Source: Saccharum officinarum
Lineage: Eukaryota; Streptophyta; Magnoliopsida; Poales; Poaceae
NCBI GenBank assembly: GCA_020631735.1
Contig: CM036159.1
Location: forward strand, 16,593,511 to 16,657,510
Length of the DNA stretch: 64,000 nt
Direction of reading: 5' to 3'
Part shown: piece by piece, positions 1-10,897 of the stretch
How the letters are laid out: each line of letters starts with the position of its first letter
How positions within the stretch are numbered: position 1 is the first letter of the stretch
Notes under the pieces: generated by a model
What the model was told of the DNA's origin: nothing
The model's input: only the letters and a program-made list of their open reading frames with translations
Database searches by the model: none
Made by a program: the position numbers and the translations under genes

Positions 1-3000
1 CCTCGCCAACTTTAGGAAGAAAACTCTCACTTTCGAGGTGGTTGGATTCCATGGGACATACCACACCATTCTTGGGCGCCCCTGCTACGCCTGGTTCATG
101 GCGGTCCCCAACTACACCTACCTCAAGCTCAAAATGTCGGGCCCTAACGGTATCATCACTGTCGGGCCCTCCTATGAGCACGCTTACGAGTGCGACGTGG
201 AATGCGCACAGGGAAGCCGTCCTAGAGTCAGCGACCTTGGCGGCAAACCTCGATGGTTTGGCCAAAGAGATCTCCGACCCTAAGCGCCATGCCAGCAACT
301 TCGAGCCCGCAGAAGACGTCAAGCTCATACCCCTCGATCCCACCGACTCGTACAGAAAGGCATTGAGCATCAGCGCCACCCTCGATCCCAAATAGGAAGC
401 AGTGCTCGTCGACTTTCTCTGCACAAACATCTACGTCTTTGCGTGGAGTCCCTTGGATATGCCAGGCATACCCAGGGAAGTCGCCGAGCATGCCTTGGAG
501 ATCCGAGCCGGCTCCAAACCGGTGAAACAACGCTTATGCCACTTCGACGAGGAGAAGCACAAGGTCATCGGTGAGGAGGTCCACAAGCTGTTGAAGGCCA
601 AATTCATCAAGGAGGTTCATCATCCCGAGTGGCTAGCTAATCCTATATTAGTTAAGAAAAAGAATGGGAAATAGAGGATGTGTGTAGACTATACTAGTTT
701 GAATAAAGCATGTCGAAAAGTTCCTTTTCCTTTGCCACGCATTGATCAAATTGTTGATTCTACTGCGGGATGTGAAACTTTGTCATTCCTAGACGCGTAT
801 TCCGGCTACCACCAGATCAAAATGAAGGAGTCCAACCAGTTCGCGACTTCATTCATCACCCCGTTTGGCATGTATTGCTACGTTACTGTGCCCTTCGGTC
901 TCCGGAACACAGGGGCTACGTACTAGCGATGCATGCAACATGTTTTTGGGGAACACATTGGACCAACCGTTGAGGCTTACGTCGACGACATCGTTGTCAA
1001 AACCAAAAGGGTCAGTAATTTGATAAACGACCTCGACGTTGTGTTCAAATGCCTTAGGGCAAAAAACATCAAGCTCAACCCCGAAAAGTGCGTCTTCGGC
1101 GTCCCTCGAGGCATGCTCCTAGGGTTCATCGTTTCCAAACATGGCATCGAAGCCAACTCAGAAAAAATCGCTGTAATAACAAAAATGGGCCCTATCCAAG
1201 ATCTAAAGGGCATACAGAGGGTCATGGGCTGCCTCGTGGCCCTTAGTCGCTTTATTTCATGCCTCGGTGAAAAGGCGCTCCCACTATATCGTCTCCTAAA
1301 GAAATCAGAACGCTTTTCGTGCACCCTCGAGGCAGAAGAGGCCCTTACGAAGCTCAAAGCTACGTTGTCCAACTCACCGATCCTCATCCCTCCGACCATA
1401 GGGGAACCCCTCCTACTTTACATTGCCGCAATGACACAAGTGGTCAGCGCGGTCTTAGTTGTCGAGAGGGCAGAGGAAGGACATATCTTGCTCATTCAGA
1501 GACCAGTCTACTTCATCAGCGAGGTGCTCTTGGAAACCAAGGTTCGCTACCCGCAAATCCAGAAGTTGTTGTATGCCATCGTCTTGACATGGCGCAAACT
1601 TTGTCACTACTTCGAGGGCCACCCGGTAACCGTGGTGTCTTCTTTCCCCTTGGGAGAGATAGCCCGGAACTGGGAAGCCTCGGGTAGAATAGCAAAGTGG
1701 ACGGTCGAGCTCATAGGTGAGACCCTCTCTTATACGCCACGCAAAGCCATCAAATCCTAGGTGCTGGCAGACTTCCTAGCGGAGTGGACCGACACTCAAC
1801 TTTCTCTGGTTCAGCTCCAGGCCGAGCTTTGGACCATGTACTTCAACGGATCACTGATGAAAATAGGAGCGGGCATGGGCTTGCTCTTTATCTCACCCCT
1901 CGGGGTCCACTTGCGCTATATAATCCGGTTTCATTTTCCTACCTCCAACAACGTCGCCGAGTACGAGGCGCTCATCATGGGCCTACACATCGCCGTCGAA
2001 CTAGGGGTCTGACACCTCGATGTTCGTGGTGACTCCTAGCTCGTGATCGACCAAGTCATGAAGAGCTTAAGCTGTCGTGACCCCAAGATGGAAGCTTACT
2101 GCGAGGAAGTACAGCACCTTGAGGACAAGTTTCATGGCCTCGAGCTCAACCACGTTGCACGCAGATATAATGAAGCCGCCGATGAACTCGCAAAAATCAC
2201 TTCTAGTCGAACCACAGTTCCACCTGACATTTTCGCGAGAGATCTCCATCAACCGTCCATCAACATCAGGGCAGACGGAGGGGCCGACGGACCATCACTC
2301 GATCCCCCACCTGAGGCAGAAGCTCCCTCGAGTAGGGCTGAAGCCATGCAGGTGGAAGGCTCGACCCCACCAGCCAACCTCGAGCCTGACTGGCGTGTTC
2401 CGTGCCTCGACCATCTCACTCGAGGGGACCTCCCCTCGGATAAGACCAAGGCTCGACGGATCACCCGCTAGGGCAAGACCTTTGTGATATTTGGTGACAA
2501 TAACGAGCTTTATCGACGCAGCCCCACGGGCATTCTACAACGCTGTATCACAAATGAGGAAGGCAAGAATCTGCTCAAAGATCTACACTCGAGGGCTTGC
2601 GGTCAGTATGCGGCACCTCGAACCCTCGTTGGAAACGCATTCTGACAAGGTTTCTATTGGCCAACCGCAGTCTTTGACGCTGTCAATCTAGTGCGCTCCT
2701 GTAAAGGATGCTAGTACTACACAAGGGAAACCCATCTCCCAGCTCATGCCATACAAACTATTCCCATCACATGGCCATTCGCTGTTTGGGGGCTCGACTT
2801 GGTCGGACCCCTAAAGAGGACAACTGGTGGCTTCACCCACTTGCTCGTCGCCATTGACAAGTTTTCCAAATGGATCGAGGCCCATCCTATCACCAGCATC
2901 AGGTCTGAGAAAGCCTTGCTATTCTTCACCGACATCGTCCACCGCTTTGGGGTTCCTAACTGCATCATCACGGACAACGACACCCAATTTACCGGCAAAA

Positions 3001-3631
3001 AGTTTCTAGATTTCTGCGATAACCATCACATCCGTGTGCTCTGGTCGACCGTGGCTCATCCAAAAACAAATGGCCAAGTAGAACATGCCAACGGCATGGT
3101 TCTACAAGGCCTAAAGCCGAGAATTTTTGACAAGCTAAACAGACATGACAAAAAATGGGCTGCCGAGCTCCCCTCGGTCCTATGGAGCCTAAGAACGATG
3201 CCGAGTCGAGCCACGGGGTTCACTCCATTCTTCTTAGTCTACGGATCCGAGGCTATGCTCCCAACCGATGTAGAATATTTATCCCGAGGCTAAAAGCCTA
3301 CAACAAGCAAAACAATGACGCCACAAGAGAGGACACCCTCGACCAGCTCGAGGAATCTCATGATGTGGCTCTGTTACACTCTGCAAGGTATCAGCAAAGT
3401 CTCTGACGCTACCACGACAAACACGTCCGCAGACAGGACCTCAATGTCGGTGACCTGGTGCTATGACGAAGCCAGAACAACAAGGGACGATACAAGCTTA
3501 CTTCGCCATGGGAAGGGCCGTACATCGTCGCGGAAGTATTGAAGCCCGACACCTACAAGCTATCGAACGAGAAAGGTGAAATCTTCACCAACGCATGGAA
3601 CATCGAACAACTACATCGCTTTTTTCCCTAA
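1..3631 (+). pseudogene. pol: G1 pol pseudogene (protease end, reverse transcriptase, RNase H, integrase)
   Basis: The 3' end of a gypsy polyprotein. The protease tail (LGRPCYAWFMAVPNY) is at about 75-115 in frame 2. From about 205 the RT follows in frame 3, with the catalytic YVDD near 977-988 and KKKNGK just before a stop at 672. RNase H follows at about 1760-2250 and the integrase core at 2790-3290, with DLVGP, ITDNDTQF and the NGQVEHAN region. A frameshift near 3280 moves the integrase C-terminus to frame 2, ending at 3629-3631. In-frame stops lie at 393, 672, 924, 1758, 2010, 2037, 2469, 2643, 2712, 3404 and 3464. Nearly all look like CAG to TAG or CGA to TGA changes; 672 looks like TGG to TAG. 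The gene cannot make a functional polyprotein. Confidence 0.93.
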
Positions 3632-3824
3632 AGCCTCAAGGTTCTGTAAATTGTTTCGCAATCCCATGATAGAATAAAGAATACATCGGTGTTCAAAGCA
3701 TTCTTTCATAAAAACCAGGAAGGATCGACCCTGTTTTCTCAGAGTCGACCCTCCCTCGGGGGCTGCAAGGGGGGAACCCCCTACGTATCCCCAAAAAACT
3801 CGCATTTTTTCAAAAAATAAGAGA

Positions 3825-4161
3825 ACTTTTACATAAGTCGACGAGGCCGCAAGCGCACCCTAAGGCTCAAGGGCTGTTGAGCTACGAGATCGCCTACGCC
3901 TCCAAGCTATGGTACCTCCACTCACTCTCCCACGCCAAGGGGTGCAACCGCACGCTAAGTAGACCTAATAATAGTTCATGATTTTAAAAAAGCTCACGTC
4001 TAACGTTCCCATATGCTTCGAATCGAGTTCTTACATAATCCACGAGGCCGCAAACGCACCCTAAGGCTCGAGGGCTGCCGAGCCGCGAGATCACTTACGC
4101 CTCCGAGGCTACGGTACCTCCACTTGCTCTCTCACGCCAAGGGGTGCAACCGCGCGCTAAG
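3825..4161. repeat. Diverged tandem duplication, period about 201 bp, downstream of G1 pol
   Basis: The block starting acgaggccgcaa at 3841 recurs at 4042 with the same order of sub-motifs: cgcaccctaaggctc, a tacggtacctccact-like stretch, ctctc.cacgccaagg and ggtgcaaccgc. The second unit differs by many point changes. The block lies between the pol stop and the 3' end of the antisense gene, and no coding potential is evident. Such duplications are common in the 3' untranslated part of Tat-type elements. Confidence 0.8.
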
Positions 4162-4325
4162 AAAATCATGCAAGAATACGATTCAAGCAAGAAAGGGAAA
4201 AAAGACTCGAACAAAAACGAACATATACATTTACATATTAATGTTTCAGGGCCCCTGAGGCCATCACAGCGCAAGTCGCAAGTACTAACTACCCTATTAC
4301 ATGGGCCTTCATGCCCAGGTTTGGC

Positions 4326-7300
4326 TCACAGGCCCTCATCGTTAGCAGGCGGGACCACCTCGACCTCGAAAAGCTTTGCAAGGCGACCCCCGGGCTCCTC
4401 CGCGGCCTCGATCAGGTTCAGGCAGGCTGCTTCATTCTCCTCGTCAGTCCGGTCTAGATCCGTGATGAAGCCATCAGCAATGAGGCCCATGTCATACTCA
4501 AACCCAGACTGGATGACCGCCATGGCCCTCTTCACGCCATGATGCAGTCCACCTCGTATCTTCTCATGGACAAGGCGACCTAGCGCCACCATCCGGTGAA
4601 CAAACGAGTTCCCTAGCGTGTCCTCCTCGGTATCGGAGTCGGGCTCGACCCCCAGGCCATCGCACACCGAGGCGATCGCACCCTAGAGCAGCTGAGTCCG
4701 CCCGGCCTCAGCCTCGAAGAGGTTTTGGAACGAGGTAGCCGTCGCCTAGGCCGCGTGTTGCTGCTTCTCTAGCTTTGAAACACAAACACCAAGTTAGCAT
4801 AAGCCTAGGACCTCGAGGCCAAGGTCAAAACATGACAAAAGGTTTACCCTTAGTGTGGGTCTACCAACCCATGACCTCATCGTGCAACTCCTCGTGCGCC
4901 TTCTCCGTCGCTTGAAGAGCCTCGTCCTTATCACGGACCGCTGCCCTCAACATCTCAATCTCCTGACTAGTGCCTGAGAGAGCCTCGTCCCTCTCTCGGA
5001 CCGTCCCCTTCAACGTCACAACCTCATCCTCCAAGGTTCTGATGCGAGTGGATGCCATCTCGATCTGGATGTTGAGGGCATCATGCTGACCGCTGACTGA
5101 AGCGACGTCCTCCTCAAGCTCCTTCATGTGCGCCAGCAGTGGCACAAGGTCCTCACAGGCCTTGGCCGCATCTTCACGTGCCTTGGCCTTGGCTTCCTGA
5201 GCCTGCGCCGCCTCCTCCCTAACCACCACCTGGATGACGCGGAGCTCGTCCACTTCGGCGCTCTTCTTGGATAGCCGCTCGTTGGCTTCCTCGACTAGAT
5301 CCCGTTGGCGTGCAAACGCCGCCCATACGCCACTCTCATGACGAATGAAGAGTGACTTGCGGCGAGAATGCTCCTTGAGCTCCTGACCACAGTTAAACCT
5401 AAGATCAGAACCAAGGAGAAAGGAAGGATAAAATGCAAGAAAAGACAAACAAACCCAGCTCACCTCAAAAACCTCTGACATACCCCGCACCAAGGTATCC
5501 ATGACCATGCGCAGAGACTACATGGAGTGCTTACGGAGTCCCTCAACAAACTCCTAGTGCTACACTTCGTCCTTATCGTCGAGGGCAAAGAAGGGCTCGG
5601 CGCTGGGGTTAGACGCGTCCCTGAACTCGAGAGTCGACCGGCCCTAGCACGGGAGCTCCTCCTCCTGGCAGACACCTCGGCCAACTCATCCCCCGATGTC
5701 ATAGAAGTACCAGGCCGATCCGAGGCATTGACCATCTCGACGTCCGCCTTCTGCTTCCCCTTATCAGAAGGAGGGTCGTCGACGGTAAGACCGATTACAG
5801 CCGGAATTGACCCTTGGGGCGGGGCTGATGTCTCGACCGTTGGCTCCACTGCCTGCACATTGGACGGTAGCACGACCACCCCCTATTCTGCCTCGGCCAC
5901 CTGCTCTATTGGCTGGTCCTGCTACGGCTACGGCTGTGTCCCCTCCCGCGCCGGTTGCGACTCTGGCTGCGCCACCTCTTTCCCCGCATCCGGCGAGGCC
6001 TCCACCACCTCTCTTGACTCTTCATCCGCCCGCCCCACGTCGCGGACAGATGTTTTGGCCTGAGCGGCCTCGACAGTCAGCTAGGTCATCGCGGTCGACC
6101 TAGGCTCTGACCCACCAACACCAGGCGCGTTTAGCCTGGCACCGCCTAGGGCTGCCTCGACTGGCTCTGGTTCCCACGTGGCGCCACCAAGTCCGGTAAC
6201 CTCCTGGGCGCTTGCTCCCACCTTGGTGGCGGCCTCCTTCGTCCTGAGCCGCTTCGTGGCAGCCTGGTACCTCGTGACCCAGGCGGCGTCATCGGCAGGC
6301 ATCCACATCATCAAGGCGGCGCCCGACTTGAGCGCCTTGATGGGAGTCAGAGCCATGACCTCCACCTTGTAAATAAACTTGTTAGAATATAGAGCGAGAT
6401 AACCTTGTCAGAAAGATAAGGTTAGGTACTTACCCAGACAAGGGAATTAGGGGCCTGGACTCTAGCTTCCCCAAGCCACCTGACGGCTTTTGCGAGGGCC
6501 CCCCTGTCGAGCCTCCAGTTGGCCGGGTGCTCCTCGGAGCCCGGGCTGATGGGGCACCTGAGGACCTCTGCGCCGATGAGTCTATCTAGCCTTGAGTCCT
6601 CACTCTCGTTGGTGGCGCCCTAGCCTCAAACGCCGACATTGTTGCCCCACCCGTTGGCAAAGTTCGAGGCGATCGGACTCGTAGGCGTGGTGCCATCGAT
6701 CTCTTCCCTGTGGGACCCTAGGCAAGGTAGATCCCCTCTCTGAAGGCCCCGCTCGGGCCCTTTCTTCTCTGGCTCTCCTTCCCCCTCAACGGGCGCCGAG
6801 ACTCCCCTCGATGCCTAGGAGGTCGACCCCCCAACGGGCTCCAGCAGGGGCCGCACGTCGGGGAGGTGCGCCAGAAAAGTCACGGTATCATACCGCGACC
6901 CGGCGTCGTCGTCGTCGCTATCTTCATCCTCCCCTGAGACCGTCTCAAAGGGAGATTCCTCGATCGGGAGACCCTCGAGGCTCTGTTGGTGGCGGCGCTT
7001 ATTCAACGCCTCACGCTTGAGGGCCTTCTTGACCTGACGCTTCTTCGCAGCGTCCTTCTCTTCCTTCTTCTGATCCACCGAGAGGCGTCTCACCTCTCGT
7101 GCAACCTGATCCTCCAGAACTGGCGGCCATGACTCCTTGACCGCCGACAGATCCTGCATGGAAGCCTCGACCAACTTAGTCGAGAGAACTGGGAAGAAAA
7201 AGGACCCAACGCTGTCAAGAATGACACTTACCAGAGGCTCAAAGCCCTGAGTGGGGCGCATCGGGACCCTATCGATGTCCTCCTGCTTGAAGCTCCCCAC

Positions 7301-8149
7301 CATCCGTCACGCACGCTGGGCGACTTCATCAAGAGGGAGGGACTCGTGCGACATCCAACTCCCCTCTAGCGAAGCCTCTGGTGTCATCTCATCGATCTGG
7401 AGTCGGCGCTGAATCAGCGGCAGCACCCTCCGGTGGTGGAACGTGGCGGCCAGCATCCCTGCCATCAACCCGTGCTGCCAAAGCCTCCTCAACGTGTCGA
7501 GGAGCGACTATAGTTTCAGCTTTTCCTCCTCGATGATGCCGTATGTCCAGTTGTCCTCACACGACATCAGGACCCGGCCAGAGAACCTCGTCAGCCAATT
7601 GTCATCGTTGCGCAGGTAGAACCACCTGTCGTGCCAGCCGCTGTTCGATGAGATGAGCTGTGTCGGGATGTACTGCTCACCTCGACCCACCTGGACTTGG
7701 AGGGTGCAGCTCCCTGCATGCACTATGCGCCGCACTCCTCGCTCGCTCGCCTTCTTGGTGAAATACTCTACCTTGAAGAGGTGGAGCCACATATTCTAGT
7801 GTGGCTCCATCCCTAGGTACCCCTCACAGACCACCGCAAAAATGGCAGCATGCGAGATGGAGTTGGGGGCGAGATGATGCAGCTCCACCTTGTAATAATG
7901 GAGGAGCACCCGCATGAAGCGACTCGGCGGCATCCTGAGCCCCCTCTCATGGAAAGCCATGAAGCTCACCACGTATCCCTCTAGGGGCACTGACTCCCGG
8001 TGGTTGAATGGCGGCACCCTCTATTTTGGCTAGTTCTGGCTTGCCCTCGGTCGCAGAAGACCGTCACGGACCAACTCCTCCAGCTTCCTCTCCGTCACTG
8101 AGGATCGAGCCCATGCGTCTGCAGGAAGGATCAGGCTCTTTTCCACCAT
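4326..8149 (-). pseudogene. Antisense intron-containing 'gypsy-type transposon' gene (PF04195-like) carried by G1
   Basis: On the minus strand an ORF starts at 8149 and keeps one frame to about 6815, broken only by stops after ...RASQN, ...MEPH, ...LKL and ...QRA. It carries the conserved segments of the plant family annotated as putative gypsy-type transposon (PF04195): GYVVSFMAFHERGLRMPPSRF, LLHYYKVELHHLAPNSI, CEGYLGMEPH, then WFYLRND. A Lys-rich and acidic middle region follows. There are intron-like gaps at about 6373-6434 (gtaagt donor), 5378-5458 (an 81-nt GT-AG intron read through in frame) and roughly 4770-4850. After them come a long coiled coil (about 4861-5370) and a C-terminal exon (4326-4767) with HHGVKRAMAVIQSGFEYD. 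The function of this family is unknown to me. The copy is inactive because of its stops. Confidence 0.75.
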
Positions 8150-9244
8150 GGTCGTCAGAAACAGTGTGCAGCGGTGGCAGAGGAAGAAGTGACGGTGACG
8201 GTGAAGGGCGGCTGAAGGGCACACAAGGAGAAAGAGGGTAGAAATGCAAATGGCCTATAGGGGGGACACACAGGACCTTGGACCTCATACTTATACCCTG
8301 ATGGAAGACCAATGGGCGGGCGAAAAGGTAGGAACAATTTCCACATTCAATGACCTTACCTAACCGCTCTCTCAAAACCCGTAGGTAAGGGCATGTGTCC
8401 ACCATTCACTCCGTAACCGTCACACCACGCCGCCCACTACCGCGCCGTTCTCGCTTCTCCTCCAAAGTCATGCCTCAAATGGGCTAGAAGGGGATCCACA
8501 GATGGACATTTCTAGGTGAATGGATAATGGGCTCTGATCCCACTATAAACCTCGAGGGATCGAAAGCTGGCCCTCGACCAGGGTTCAACAGCTGCCCTCG
8601 AGTAACGAAGTTAGGGACAACTAGGGACGCGCCCATACAAGGCCAAGGCTCGAGCCACTCTCTCGAGGCACCCCTAGACATATTCAAGGCTAGAAGAGAG
8701 GTCGACGGTTGAATCCCCTCGGAGGGAGGCATCGAGCCCTCGGATCCTATCGCATAGAACCGAGATCCACACGACTACTTTTTGGCATTTTTGAGAGCGC
8801 CTCCATGGCCACTGGCCGACTCCTACCAAATGGAGCATGGGCTCCCACTCAAATTCCCCGCTAACAGCTCACCGGAGGCTGTCGAAACTCGCCCACGAGG
8901 GTAGTATGACATTCCCCACCCCTCCTCCTTTTTCTAAGGAGTGTGAGGGTCGAACGATAAAAGACGGGAAAGACTTTGATCGACCTCATGCGCACGAGGA
9001 TTGGGGGCTCGACCGCAAAAGGCTAAACCTCAAACGAAAGAGGACCAAACATGCCACAATGACTCAGATGCAGGAGCATTCCTCAATATAACGCACTAAA
9101 GACCTCGGAGGAGTCAAAACACTCTACCGAGGCCTCAGGGGCTACACCCGACGGGTGCGCTCGCACGCACCCACCAAAAGCTACAATGCTACGACTCCAG
9201 TTCATGACTCGCTGAGCCTCTGCGAGAGTGACCACACTCACTCA
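8150..9244. other. Non-coding spacer of G1 between the antisense gene and the 3' LTR
   Basis: About 1.1 kb without a credible coding region on either strand. The part next to 8150 would hold the promoter and 5' leader of the antisense gene. The part next to 9244 is rich in ctcga/tcgag motifs, the same composition as the rest of G1. I see no other feature. Confidence 0.6.
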
Positions 9245-9260
9245 AAGGCTCGGGGGCTAC
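9245..9260 (+). promoter_or_regulatory. G1 polypurine tract
   Basis: The purine-rich aaggctcgggggctac sits directly against the TGTCGG start of the LTR. It is the expected priming site for plus-strand DNA synthesis. Confidence 0.7.
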
Positions 9261-10372
9261 TGTCGGGTACCAAAACAAGGGTTACCCACAATCAACGATC
9301 AAGAAAAACAAACCCCTGAGAAAACCACGCCAAAAACTCTGCCCACAAAGACGGGACGAGCCGAAACAACGAACGAAACGCCTCGACCACGTTCCGACTC
9401 GCACGAGACTCGCTCAACGGGATGCCTCGACCACGTTTTGATTCGCACAAGGCTTGCTCAACAAAACACCTCGACCACCGAGAAATCTCTGACTCGCATG
9501 ACCCTGGGTTGAGCTGGTCGATCCACCTCACTCACCAACTCTGAGACAAAAGGTAGAGCATTTAATGCAACCGCCAACCACTTCCTACCCCCATGGCTAC
9601 CGCAACAACCGACATGGAAGCAATACCAGTGTCAAATCTCACTTTTTACTGCCCATCCCGGGATGGACGGTGAAAACCTATCACTGTACGTGCCATGCCG
9701 AGCACTATTTTGCCACTGATCATCCTCGAGGGAAAATATGACGAGTATCGTACCCCGAAATTCCTGGGACTCGGCCTTATCCATTCACCGTCGACCCACC
9801 TCGACCTATCCTCGACCCGGCCTCAACCAACCACTGGTCAAACAAGGAAGCAAGGCTTGCATGACACAGGATCCGGAGTCTTTTCACCGTCTCATCCTCT
9901 ACGTCACCATGGTGTCCGGGGATGGCCGGCCATTCTCGGGGCACGTCGCTACAACGGCCTCTACAGTGCTCGACAAAACTTCACTTCTAAGGCACCCCTA
10001 GCGTCCCTGCCTCCTCTTGACCCTATAAAAGGGCAGACAGGGGACTCTACGAAGGGGGGCGATGACGGACAAGAAAAAAGCTAGTCACCATCCCACCATA
10101 GAAGATCAACATCTCAAGCAATCTCCTTTGTACTCTCACTTTTTCTCTCTAAGACCTGGGATCGGCTCCCTCTCTCACAGCTTGTAACCCCTACGCAAGC
10201 ACTTAGGTGCAAGGAAATACAATACTCCCCACTCTCCGCTAGACGTAGGGCCTTCTTTTGCCCGAACCAGGATAAACTCTCATGTACTCTCCTTGCATCA
10301 CCATCCAGATTAGGGACACGCAACACTGATTTACTTGTTGGCTTAGGACCCTCGCGGGACCAGACACCGACA
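9261..10372 (+). repeat. G1 3' LTR (1112 bp)
   Basis: It begins TGTCGGGTACC after the polypurine tract and ends ACCGACA, giving the inverted terminal pair TGTCGG/CCGACA. A TATA box (ctataaaag, about 10023-10031) lies in the last third, as expected for the U3/R boundary. The partner LTR lies outside the window, so no insertion age can be estimated. The downstream sequence is C1 pol. Confidence 0.88.
10023..10031 (+). promoter_or_regulatory. TATA box of the G1 LTR
   Basis: ctataaaag about 350 bp before the LTR end, within a GC-rich stretch and followed by gggcag. It is the only good TATA element in this LTR. Confidence 0.6.
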
Positions 10373-10890
10373 ACATGTTTCAATCCTCTAACTAAGTCAT
10401 GCTTTATCAATTTATTCAATTGTTTTATTCTAACATGACCAAGCCTTCTATGCCACAACCAAACCATACTAGATTTGCTAAGCAAGCATGATGTTAATTG
10501 TGTCTCACTATCATTGAAATCAACCAAGTATAAGTTACCATGTCTAAATCCTTTGAATATCATGTTTGTACCGTCAACACTAACAACTTCAACATCATCA
10601 CTACCAAATATGCATTTGAAACCGAGATCACAAAGCTGTGCTATTGACAATAAGTTGAAGTCCAAGCTCTCAACTGACAACACATTGGATATGCTCATGT
10701 CATTGGAGATAGCAATTTTACCAAGTCCTTTGACCTTGCCTCTCTTGTTGTTGCCGAAAGTAATAACATTAAAACCACCATTTTGACTTGTATCAATTGA
10801 TTTGAACATACAAGAATCTCAGGTCATATGTTGAGTGCACCCACTATCAAGCACCTAATGCCTTCCTCTGGCTTTATAATTGACCTATAA
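10373..10890 (-). pseudogene. pol: C1 pol fragment (protease and GAG-pre-integrase)
   Basis: The minus-strand reading shows the aspartic protease motif VLDSGCTQHM near 10840. Next come FGNNKRGKVKGLGKIAI, FNLLSIAQLCDLGFKCIF and the GAG-pre-integrase signature WLWHRRLGHV near 10440. It ends after the VRGLK segment, where the G1 LTR begins. Stops just before and after the protease motif (H-stop-V and T-stop-D) show decay. The integrase, RT and RNase H of this copy are outside the window or lost. Confidence 0.88.
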
Positions 10891-10897
10891 AATAAGA

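Larger units (their letters stand above)
1..10372 (+). mobile_element. G1: 3' part of a Ty3/gypsy (Tat/RIRE2-like) LTR retrotransposon
   Basis: The element runs off the left edge, so its 5' LTR, primer site, gag and most of the protease are not visible. In order the window shows a pol pseudogene, a tandem duplication, an antisense intron-containing gene, a polypurine tract and the 3' LTR ending in CCGACA. The extra ORF between pol and the 3' LTR is typical of Tat-lineage grass elements. G1 is inserted into the pol gene of the minus-strand copia element C1. The copia reading frame resumes directly after 10372, and the five bases 10373-10377 (acatg) are the expected right-hand target duplication, but the left copy is outside the window. 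Confidence 0.9.

Noticed and set aside
7508..7792. Independent small genes for the minus-strand ORFs at 6815-8224
   Set aside because: They share one frame and are separated only by stop codons, so they are pieces of one decayed gene.
9228..10084. Small ORFs in the G1 LTR
   Set aside because: They overlap the LTR promoter region, have no recognisable motif, and are expected by chance at this composition.
10475..10786. Plus-strand ORF of 103 codons within C1 pol (and its mirror at 32308-32619 in C3)
   Set aside because: It is the antisense shadow of the conserved GAG-pre-integrase region; similarity between the two copies follows from the real gene on the other strand.
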